The translations under genes and the position numbers were made by a program. DNA of 64,000 nt from Tachypleus tridentatus (lineage: Eukaryota; Arthropoda; Merostomata; Xiphosura; Limulidae), in contig NC_134833.1 in the NCBI RefSeq assembly GCF_004210375.1, positions 49,470,782 through 49,534,781 on the forward strand. The letters run 5' to 3'. Below are positions 24,901 through 36,900 of the stretch, in pieces (position 1 is the first letter of the stretch; each line of letters begins with the position of its first letter). Under the pieces are notes generated by a model, which made no database searches, was not told the DNA's origin, and saw nothing but the letters and a program-made list of their open reading frames with translations.

Positions 24901-27900
24901 AGCAAAGTTTGAAGAGAAAAATAGGTCTTTTTCATTTACTTTCGGCGTAAGCAATTGGGAAATAACACTTTCTGACCAGGAACAAGAAAAAGTAAAAATT
25001 GTCTTACATAGTGTTTTACGGAATAATAACTAAATATTTGCACTGCTACTTAGAGTTCTGTAACCTAAAACTTACCTTTCGGTACATTCGCGTTTAATTC
25101 TTTAATTATTAGTGTAAGGAATGTCTAATAAAAAAAAGACTTATAGCAAACCATGGGCCTGAAAGAATATTTGTTTTTATATTAACATTGTTCAATCATT
25201 GGAGAGTATTAAACCTCTATTTAATGAACAATATTATGAGACAAGTTAGTAGGAGCTTCTTCCATATATCAACATGTTAACATATAACCTTATCACTTTT
25301 TATATTGCTATGTTTGAGGAAAATAAGTTTGTTTTTCAATTGAAAATACAATCTTTATTCTCAAGTTCTTATACGTGTTGAAAGAGACTGTCCTTAAATG
25401 ACCTTCTACTGTTGAAACATCCAGCTCAATAGTAAAAGTTTGCAAATGTTCTGGCATCTTGCATGAACAGCACAATCACATATCCATTTTTCTTGTTGAA
25501 AACCTAATATTGAATTTTTCGTAACAGCAAATATTACAAATATGAATGTTAGATTTCCGGTTACGACCGTCTCCCAAATAACATAAGTATCTAGAGAATC
25601 AATGAAAGAAAAGAAAACATGACTTATGACGATAAAATAAAAAAATTCCAAAGACGTTGCACTTTCCTTAACACTTGAAATTTAAGAATCCAAGGTCATT
25701 AATCATCATCTAGATCATATTCTTTAACTGAAGTATATGAAACTACATGATATCCTTTAAAGTGTATCAAACTACATGATATCCTTTAAAGTGTATCAAA
25801 CTACATGATATCCTTTAAAGTGTATTAAACTACATCATATCCTTTAAAGTGTATCAAACTACTTGATATTCTTTAAAGTGTATTAAACTACATCATATCC
25901 TTTAAAGTGTATCAAACTACTTGATATTCTTTAAAGTGTATTAAACTACATGATATCCTTTAAAGTTTATCAAATCACATGATATCGTTTAAAGTATATC
26001 AAACTACATGATATCCTTTAAATTACATCAAACTATATGCAAAAATAAAATATAAATTTCCAAACATTTATCGCTTTGTGTTGCTACATATAGTTTTTGA
26101 CTACTTCTAATGAACAATGAAAGATAAATCACAGGTGAAACTTTAACATGTTATTAATCTTTACATTTACTGCAAAAGAAGCTCAGTGGAAGTGTTTAAG
26201 TTCAGCAAATAGTTAATATTTTGGGTCCCGCTTTTGCTTTAATAATTGTAGACAGTCTTTTAGACATTGTTTCAACGTATTTAATCAAAATTGTCATGTT
26301 TCTGAGCTATCAATCTCTGTCACCTCAGCAGAAAAGCACCCTCGCATTGAGGTAAGTATCTTGTACCTCTCTTTGGTCAGATGTACATTTTGAACCAAAT
26401 ATTTCAAACTTGGACTAATTCGTTTATAACACCCTTTTCCAATCATCACCAGTCCAGGTTTTGTACTTTTCTAACAAATTTGAGTCTCTTGCCAACAATT
26501 GTAGATCGAAGTGAAGGTTTTCTAACTGCTACATGACCAAATATTCCATTCGTATTGAATCTTCTCGATACTATAGATCTGGACATTTTTCTGTCATCTG
26601 GTACCTGGTCGTTAGTCTCATACTTGAGATCAGTGACAGTCTTCCTTTTGTCCCGAAGGCTGGATGAACAAAGATACTTAACACCAGTATAATTTAGTTT
26701 GGGTCATCTTCCTCTTCCTTTCCTATGTTCATATGTACCTGCCTCTGTCTTATGATCTCGTATGTACTTGACAATGTTTGGGGAGCATTTCAGGTCTGCC
26801 ACGATATGTCGAAGAGCCCAACGAACATCACGTAAATGTTTTATGCAAAATACCTGCTCTACAGATAATCTTCCATGCTTTTTGGACCGTGACGTGAAAA
26901 CAAAATTTAACGTATAGTGTTAAACATAGTTGAATACTATTCAAATGTTATTATTTGTGTTCTAGCTTATACCAGTACCATAAGCTAACTCATTGCTCGC
27001 TCCTTTCTGTGTGGTTAAGACACTGCAGGGGTTACCATGACAGTTATTTGAGTGTGACTGATTTTCTATTATATATTTACTTTCAGTTAAATATATGCAT
27101 TTGGAAATGAATGTAACTTATACTCTTAAATGTGTATCGCGAAATTCCTTTATATTCACTGAATGTGTAGAAGATTCTCGATTGTAAGTATCAACAATGT
27201 GTATATGTACGTAAATACCAGCATTATTGTCTTAGAAGAAGTTTCTAGAAAATCTCCTCTCAATCTTATAAACCAACGCGACTCGTCAAGATCAGCATAT
27301 ATTATTGGTTTGTTACAGTTGTTATACAGTACACCTCGGAAGCTATAACCGTGATTAACGCTTATTCATCGGGACGATACAGATATTTGACCAGGAACGT
27401 TTATAGACTTCTAACGTTACAAACCTTTTAACTTTAGCGGATTAGCATCGGGCGTTAGTATCTTTACGAAGACATTATTTAACATCAACTGGAAAAAATT
27501 CACCTGTGATCAGTAAGGGGATAGCTAGCTTCCAGTTAAGTGAATTGTGCCTGTTTTAACTGGAAATTAATTCGCTCATCGTGAACCCTCAATAGCATGT
27601 CAAGGAAGTTTAGGATCAGATAGGAAAACTCAATATTTTTTTGTTGTTATGTAAAACTTTCTATAAAAATCAGTATTCGTAATAACTGTTTTTAATAACC
27701 GTTATTATAAATTGTATTATTGTTTATATATTAATATTTATTTGTATTAAGAAACAAAAGTGTGTGTATCAGTCTTGTCGGTAAATATCTTAAATCTCAT
27801 GCATCTTGACATTTAATTAACTTCTAAGTTTGTATTACAATTAACGTCAGTTTCAGGACATTTGAAACTGTAATAAGTAACGTAATGAATTGGAGGCTTG

Positions 27901-30900
27901 TCCAAGATAAATTATAATATGTAAGAAAATATCCTAAATTTATTGATCAGTATGTTCAATCAACAGAATCCTTATGACATGCCCTTGGTACAAGTATATA
28001 AAAGAAAAACACAAATACACACAGAAGTATATGAGAATTCTAAATAACAATAAGTATTCTCACCCTGGCTCATTCAGTTCTCAATAGGGATCAGTGAAAC
28101 AGTACCATTGTTTTGAAATTTACATCATGTAACGCCATGGAGGAATTAGCTCCATAGAATGAAAAGAATGACAAAATATTATTTTGTCCTGATGATTTTG
28201 CTTCATACTAGGTTATTCTGCCTTTCTTTTGAGGTGACTAAATATAAGCAATAAGTATTTGTATCACAATTTAGTACACTAGTAAAATTTTTAGAAAGTG
28301 CTTACAGATGTTTTTCGTGTTTATCTTAGAATGTATCTATTTTTAATTGAAAAATATATTTAGTTTAGATCTTCTAATTAAGATAATTCACACAATGTAT
28401 TAAAGAAGATTGCCTTTTCACTTACATTCTATACGAAGATGAATAGGTTCACTTTCTCCATAACCCTCGATGTTCGTAGCTCTACAAACGTAGCGACCTC
28501 TCTTCGAACGGTCAACCTTTTGGAGAACTAATGTGTAATTACTTATAATTATACCAGCAGATTTATCGGTATGGAGTTCCTTGTCTTCGAAGAGCCAGTG
28601 GAAAGCAGTTACCCAAGGATTAGCTTGTATTTTACAGTCAAAGAATACATCGTGTCCCTTTTTAACAATTGGATTCTTTATATCACCTGAGCTGTTTATA
28701 CTAATTCGTGGAGCATCTGAAACAGCGATTATTAAAATCAGCATTAGTCGAACAAAGTATTTCTAATCACAAATCTTAAATAAAAACCCTAATTTGAGGT
28801 TAAAAAGAGGTTAGTTCTAACACACTAACAGATCATCTTAGATCGAATTAATTGAAGCAAGATATTTATACAACTGTTCATAGAAATGAATTTTTATTTA
28901 GTGTCTTTGTTAATGTTTTACATATACATTTGAGCTGGAAATCAAGCATTGAGTTCGTTGTCACGACATATGTAATACAGAACGTTTTACTGGAATTTAA
29001 TTATATCTATGAGCTGAAAAACAGGTTAAAATATGTCATTTATTATTTATCACAGCAAAGAAGATTTAAAGTTTCCTAAATATCTGATTGTAACCAATAG
29101 CATTTCATTCATTTAAAAAGAAAACACGTAAAGTGATTTAGTTCTAAGAAACACAAATTAATGAATTTTAAAGTAGAGAATGTTTCAACATATCGTAAGG
29201 TACATTCTAAATTCCACAACACTGTAAGTAAAGCACTCAAGGATTACAATTGCAAAGTGGAATTCACTCAAAATTCTTTACGTTTGCTAAATTCAAACAA
29301 TAATTTATCTCGTAAAATACTTGCCCAATTATACAAGAAATATTTTCAACCGTACAAGAAATGTGCATTATAGAAAACGTACATATAAATATGTATATAT
29401 AGCATAGTTACAGGTTGAGTTCCTAACTCAAATCCTCCCATTATATACATATATCTTATCATTGTATTATCTAAGCGCCAATATGTTAATCTCAGTCCTT
29501 TGTTTTCAAGCGTATCTGTTTGATTTAATTACAACAGAGAAAACTCAATATAAGCATTTATAAGCAAGTGAAAAACATTGTATCATCAAAAGTCGAATAT
29601 CATCAGCTAGAGATTTTTAGTCTTTCTTAGAAGAGAAGCGATAGAATCGATAAAACAATTTATTTAATCAGGTTTCAGTGGTAGAGTCCAGGAGGAAGCT
29701 GGCAGACAAGCTACAAGAAGACTGATGTGCGGTCGACGACTATTACTCGATTGTGTGTTCAAAGGAAAATAAAAATGGTGGTATACAAGTGCTATTAACG
29801 TGTTTGTACTATTTTATAGTTTAGTGTGATATCTCATTGTATTTCTCCATTCATTGGAAACATTTAAATATCCAAACGTTATCTTGCAAATGGTGTTCGA
29901 GAAACAATATCAACTGGTGTCTAATATAACTTAACTGTAACTAAAGTTGTTTTTCTTTGTATAGTTAGATAACTGTATTACAGAAAATGAGATTAGCATG
30001 ACAGCAACAAAAGTATAGGTTTTTGTGCCAATTAAATCAAATGATTAAGATCTTATCAAAATTCAAAAACTATGTTGTTTAATGTGACCTTTAGGTTTTC
30101 AAACCTGGTAAGGTTTTTATTCATACACCTTCTTTAATTTATTTTTATTAAATAAAAATATTAGGGTGCAAGGGTTCAAATTAGAGGTAATGATGAGGTA
30201 ATGATGCAATTTACAGCAGATGAATTACTATGACGTTAATTACGCTTCAGTAGGTAGCACTCTTGTTCTTACTCCAGATAATATGACAAGATATTACAAT
30301 GCTCGAGACTAACGTCTCGTTTGATAATGTAGTAGGTTGCAATTGCTGTTGTCATTCTAGAATACCTGATGAGAAATTACAGTGCTCAGAACTGTTGTCG
30401 TTACTGATCACGTCAAAAGCTAATATGTTATATGATGCGTCTTAAGTGAAAGTAAAAATATATGTATAAATGTTTTTTTTCATATTTGTATCTGCATTTG
30501 ACATGACATTTCCGATGATAACGTTTGTAACTTATAAGTAACTTAAGGTTCTATTCATGACTAAAAGACTACGTTTTTCTTCATGATGATTTGTTTTCGT
30601 GAGCTCCATCTGCACGTGAAATTTATCACATTTATTCTATTTTTTTAAGTTTATTTTATTTTATTTGAGGAAAAAAGCTAATTGTTACCCAAAGTGTTTT
30701 TTCTTGTTTCTAAAATTAAAAATTAAATTCAATCTAAGACACACAAATATTTTTTATTAGCGATATGAATTGATTTAAAGTTGAGAGGTATATAAACATT
30801 TTTTTTTTTAACCTAGAGAAAGTCAAACATGGGGACATATGTGTTACTTATTCAAATACTCTGCACCTAATTGTATCCACACAAACTTTGGTTTGTTTGG

Positions 30901-33900
30901 AATTTTCACCTGAAGATGCACAAAGGCTATGTGAGTACACAAAGGCTATGTGAGTACAGCTGTACCTAGTTTTGAACTGATAGACTAAAACATTCAACCG
31001 ACAAACCTTGAGTCTTCTTTGTGTGATCAAATAACAAGAATTAACTCTTCTTGTCCATCCATAGGTTCGAAGTACAGAGCGTGGGGTCTTCGGCAACAAG
31101 AAGCAAATAATCTTGGTTTCACATAATCTAATTTCTGTAGTGCATATTGGTTTGTAGAAAACATATAGATTAATATTAAAAATAAACGAACTTATAACAC
31201 CAAGATGTTATTTTTACTTAATGAAAGCTTGGTTTTGTCAGTTTTGGTTTGTGTAAAGCGAAACGTTGAGTGTCTAATTAAGTAAAAAGAACATTTTGGC
31301 GTTATAAGTTTGTTTTATTTGTAGTATTTATTAAATCAATATGTGCATTTTCATGACTTAAGTAGTATTTAAAAGCAACATACAGACATAGATTATAATA
31401 ACTATTATTCTAGGAAAAACCATTTCATAATTTACTATAATTTTACGTACAATGAACATTGAGAATTCTCTGTTCTTTTAATGTGCTATCCCTTATTAGA
31501 GGGTTATGAGCTTTACAGGTTAGGATTTTCTCGTTATCTACAACAGATGGTTTGAACGTCAATACACTTGTGGTGATATTCCCATCTACAGAAATCATCA
31601 TCTTGGTTGTCCTTAATTCTGTTTCTTCTTGCCACCAAGTCACAATAGCAGACGGTCGTGAACCAACTGCTTGACATTCCAACTTGGTCGTCGTTCCAGC
31701 TGACAGAGTCTCGGGTTCTTTAGCAATCCTAAGAACCAGCGGTCTAACTGAGGAGCAGAGACAGAGTTTCTTTTTTTAAAAAGCTTGTAATATGTTATCG
31801 CTTCAATGCACAAAAAAAATAAAAATAGACTAAATTACTTCCTCTGTTAATTTTATAAAATTTACTCTTGAATTAGCTATTTCTTCAAACCATTAAAACA
31901 AGTTAGTGTTTTAACGTTAAAATGTCGTAATATTATCGTATATAGCAACTTGATAACTTGTTATCTCAATTGAACTTTAAACATGAATTACTTTCTACAT
32001 GTCCCTTAAAATAAGCCAATTTTCCAGGATTTGATTTATTATTTATATAGTAATACATGCAGGTTTTTAAATACTATTTATATTTATTGATTAAAAATTC
32101 CCATAATAAATGAGATAAACCTGATCAACTGAACTAATTTAATGTAATTTGAAAGGGATCCACAAATTCGGTTAACTATTATATTCCTTAGAATTTGGAA
32201 AAGATTCCTTTCTCTCATCTCAGTGAACTTAATGAATATCTCTCTCTTGTTTTCTCAATCGTAGTATCCGTCGTAAAAAAGAGAAAGCGAATTTAAAAAC
32301 GATGGGGATTAATATATGCTGAATAAAAATAAAACTTATAAATTAAGAATTTCATGCAGCTATAATGTTCGATTTTGCTGACTTTGCTAAATAACAGTTA
32401 TTATACGAATAGGCTAAGTGTATTTCAGGTATAGGAAATATTTTATGAAAACCAAAACAACATCATATGAGTGAAAAAATACTTATCTTGTCACAATTTG
32501 ATTTTACATAAATAGTTTATAAGCTCATAACATATAGCAAATGAAAAGACGTCAAACAGTTCTTTAAAATAAGCAGACGCGGTTTATAAAAACTCTTTAG
32601 TACAAAGACTAAGATATTTTATTAAGAACGTAGCAGTAGTTGTTATTATTTGTAAAATGTAACAATATTTCTTTGTGCTTGCAGAGAAAAGTTGCTATTA
32701 ACAGACAAATGCTCCCCTCTAGTACAACGGTAAGTCTACGGCTTTACAACGCTAAAATCAGGGTTTCGATTCCCTTCGGTAGGCTCAGCAGATAGCCCAA
32801 TGTGGCTTTGCTATAAGAAAGCACACAAACAAACATAAACAGACGAAAAAATTATTTAAACGTCATAAAACAAGTTATAGTTAATATGCTGAGCTTACCT
32901 GCTTAATTCTCAGCCGTTTTTGTCATAACTGGCTCTTGTTAAAATTTTAAATTAATTTGATTAAAATACCATGTCATACATTGGACGTACTCAGCTATCC
33001 TGTTGGAGAACAAATGTAAAAGGTCACATTTCTCCATTAAAAATATCGAAGGTGCTTCATCGGTTTTCTTATACAAATTTATGAATACTAACTAAATAAA
33101 ATGGATGTGATAAAGTAGTCCATTTAACTTATTTTAAGCTCTTAAGTTCAGTTAATGACGATTTGTTTTTAATGTAGCACAAAGTTTTACGAGTACTATT
33201 TGCGCCCGCCTTCTCTAATTTAGAAGTGAAATACAAGTGAAAAGGCACTTTCCTAGTCAACACCTCCAATCGCTAACTTTTGCCAACTAATAGTGGGATT
33301 TCTCGTTACATTATAACGCCAATATGGCTAAAATAGCAAACATGTTTGGTGGAACTGAAATTGAAACCTACGACTCTGAGGTTAAGACTCAAGTGCTTGA
33401 ACTACCTGGCCATTTTGCGCCGGGAGTTAATGGTCAATAAGCCATCTTACAAAAGAGAGGGTAACTAATACACAAACTAAGGTAAAAAATCAATCAAATT
33501 AATTTAGATTATTAATAACTGTTTGTTTTAGAGCTACAAAATCACATATTGTTAGACATTTCAATTGGATCTCTAAAATAACTGTTTATTTATTATTTCT
33601 TACGATACCTTACAATAAATGTTTGTGTTATATATTGAATAACAGATGTAGATATTAAGTTCACTAAATTTGTCATCATTGTTGTCTATGTTCTTCTCAA
33701 ATTAACTTTACTTTCAATATTTTTGAGGTCTAGTGGTAAACGTTTTCATAAAAATACGCTCTATCAAAGCTACTCACAATTCATGTCTACTGTAACGGTT
33801 GAAGATAAGGGCAAACTTTGATTGTAATTGGATGCACAACAGCTGAAAGCCGCCATCAAGTCATGTCGCTCTAAGGTTAGAATAAGAAGTTCATTTGAAA

Positions 33901-36900
33901 TTGTTCCTGGCTCAGTGATGTTGTAGGTGTTGTCCAAAAGAACAGATTCTCTCCACCAGGTTACCTCTGGTGAAGGATTTCCTGCCAGTATCCAATCAAA
34001 ACAATTATGTAAATTTTGATCTTCAAACTCAATCAACTCTTGTCTCAGTAGTTTCTCTTAATTGGTTTATAAGGGTATTAAATTAAACAAAACGATTCAG
34101 AATTGTTACAAAGTTGAGTACCTTATATTAAAATGTTTTTTTTTTTTTCAATAACCAAATGAGCAAGTCACAAGACAATCACAAGTAATATAAACACACG
34201 GTGGGTAGGCATGTATCAGAACTACATTTTGCCATTGTTTGTCGTTAAGTAAAGCGTGTGATGCCTCCGACATTAATCGCTTTTCAGAAGCAAAGGATAA
34301 CAATCCTTTCCAACATAAAATATACATTCACTCGAATCATAAAGTTGTGTTCAGATTCCGTGATTTAAAATTTAGAAGGTAGAATACTCCTGTATTTAAA
34401 GGCACTGAAAAACAAAGAGTTGTGGATCAATATGGAACACCAGGACCATCAGAAAGGGTCCTGCAACAAAACATACCCCAAATGTTATAAGCGAGATGCG
34501 ACATCTTGTAATAAGTGAGAATCTAAGAACACTAAAATTATCCATGTGCCTAGGATAACTGTGCACACTGTAATGAAGAATATTTTTCGTCTGAAAAGCA
34601 ACAAATTTCACATAGAAATAAAATGCTTCCATGACGTATCAGTTCAATCATCGCATATCTCAAACAGCTGGGGATCGAAACTAGTGGGAGGGCACCCAGT
34701 CATCACCACCCTCACCCGGAACATGTACACTGGTCAAATAGAGTTTTCTGCGATAAGATTGTTGAAACGAGTGTTGGAAAACCGCTTTCTTTGTACACTA
34801 GATGCATTATGGAAGGTCTTAGAGAGTGGAATGTGCTTTTAACATGTCAGTCTTATGACTGAACCTTCTGCAATGGAAATTATGCTGTAGGAGAAGACAC
34901 AATTATCAGATAGAATATAATAGCGAAACGACATGGAGTGTTATTACACTTTAAGGCTTTAACATCGTTTTAATGAAAGAGTATTCAACCTATTCATTAA
35001 ACTTTTAGTATTGACTGCTGTTTTGGATAAAAATATTCCTTTTTAATTTCACCTTAACATGTTAATGTTGAACTAGAGCTAGGGAAGACAATTACTGAGC
35101 CAGTTCAAGTAAGGTAAAACTACTTTCCACGGTACCCATTTGTTGGTTCTATCTTATCGCAACTCCATTCTGAGAGAAACTATTTTTGGGGACTATGAAA
35201 AGATTTGATACGAATATAAATAGTTTAATTTGTATACGTTTTGGAAAAAACCTTCTGGTTTCCTACAATAAGTTATGAGCGTTAAGAAAAATATTTCATT
35301 TATGCACAAAACTGTTAACTTAGGACATAACTCTTTAAGATTTTTTTAGAACCCAAGTTTTAAACGTCAAACAAACATTGAAATCTGAAACACTAGTTTA
35401 AAATTTACTTAAACACGCTGGTGACTTTTTTCCCGTAAACAAGCAACACATGAAATATTAGATGAATATTTTAACACATTTGAGTATGGAGAAACAACCT
35501 GTTGACACTTGTGTCTCTTTTACAGGATCTGAACTGCCCAATACTTCATACAGCATTACAGGCACCGTGAAATGGGTTCAATTTTAACGTTTTTTTTCAG
35601 TTAATCTCTTAATGAACCTGAAATAAATTCCTTTATAATTGCAGATCCACGTTTCATCAAGCTAAGTCCGTATTTTACAGAACCTAAGATTTACGCAGTA
35701 GTTTAACTACAGATCCTCTGAGATAAATCGTGTCTTAACAGACTGTTTTAGATTATCTTTCACAGAACTTGTGATGCAGATCAAGTTTCAACAGAGTGTT
35801 TCAGTCCACATTTATATTTTCCTCATCATGAACACGAAGTGTATCAAGAATCACTCATGTGGTAGGTAATTAGGCGCAGATTTCTAATATTTGGTGAAAT
35901 ACTTTAATAAAATTAATATCTTTCAAAATTATTAGAAAGTTTCAAAATTAAGAAGTCATGTTTGTCAAAATCATTTGGATACTACATGAGCGTTTTTTTA
36001 AAATAAATAGGAAATTGAAATTTTCGGAAGAATGAAAATATGTTATTGTTTTTCTACAGTTATGAAGATATTTAATTAGAAATAAAAATGGTCTATAAAC
36101 GGCAACGGTAAAGAAAATCAACCTTTCAGTGCAAATACCTAATTTTCAATGCAAACAACATAAATTATTCTTGGAAAAATTTCATTGAAAAATAATTATT
36201 ACCTCCGAAGACTTCACAAAACAAGTGCAAAGGTTCCCCTTCATTGTATGGTCCAATAAGACTTCTCAGTTCTTTTCCATTTTGATCTTTAATCACGGGC
36301 TTTTGGGGCGGCACTAAAGAAACAGGGAAACAAAACATCTTGTCAACCCTTTTAAAATAACTCATTTTTAACTTAAATAAATAGAAGTGTTCACTATTAT
36401 GTTCGTTTGAATTAATTAACTTGTTTGTCACTGTCAGCACATTTAAAATAACTCATTTTTATTTAAATAAATAAAAGCTTTCACTTTTGTGTTCTTTAGG
36501 ATTAATTAATTAGTTTGTTATTGAGCACATAGATACACAATGAGCTAGTTATGGTATCTCAACCGCAAAAATCGAAACAAATTTTAGTGTTATAACCCTC
36601 ACAATTCCCGTTGAGACACTCCGGAAGCCAATTATTAATTTTTAACTAGTGTTATGTTTCATTACTCTTTATTAGACAAATGTTGTAGGTTGATAAATAC
36701 TTGTCTATGGAATGTAACACACGATAAAGCAAATTATTAATATAAAATACTTTTAATATACTTTTACAGTGTTTCAAGCTAATAATTTTCTCATTTTCTA
36801 AAGGAAAGAATACTTTTATTTCATACACAATAAACTTATGTTAACAGACTAGCAAGAATGTTTGAGAAATTAAACAAATTGGGAACATAAAATATGGAAC

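Larger units (their letters stand above)
21448..28425 (-). other. intron 5 of side-like gene (about 7 kb)
   Basis: Largest observed intron, phase 1. It contains a TG microsatellite (near 21560-21580), the decayed repetitive ORF (23927-24648), the HSE-like array (24730-24818), the 29-bp minisatellite (25734-26040) and a dead Tc1-like element (26070-27055). No SINE was seen in it, unlike most neighbouring introns. Confidence 0.75.
31748..33777 (-). other. intron 3 of side-like gene
   Basis: About 2 kb, phase 1. Contains a family-3 SINE (32712) and a decayed family-1 SINE (33161). Confidence 0.75.

Noticed and set aside
34396-34842. Open frames on both strands inside intron 2 as an alternative exon or a transposon
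   Set aside because: No domain recognised, no matching splice phases, no repeat ends seen.
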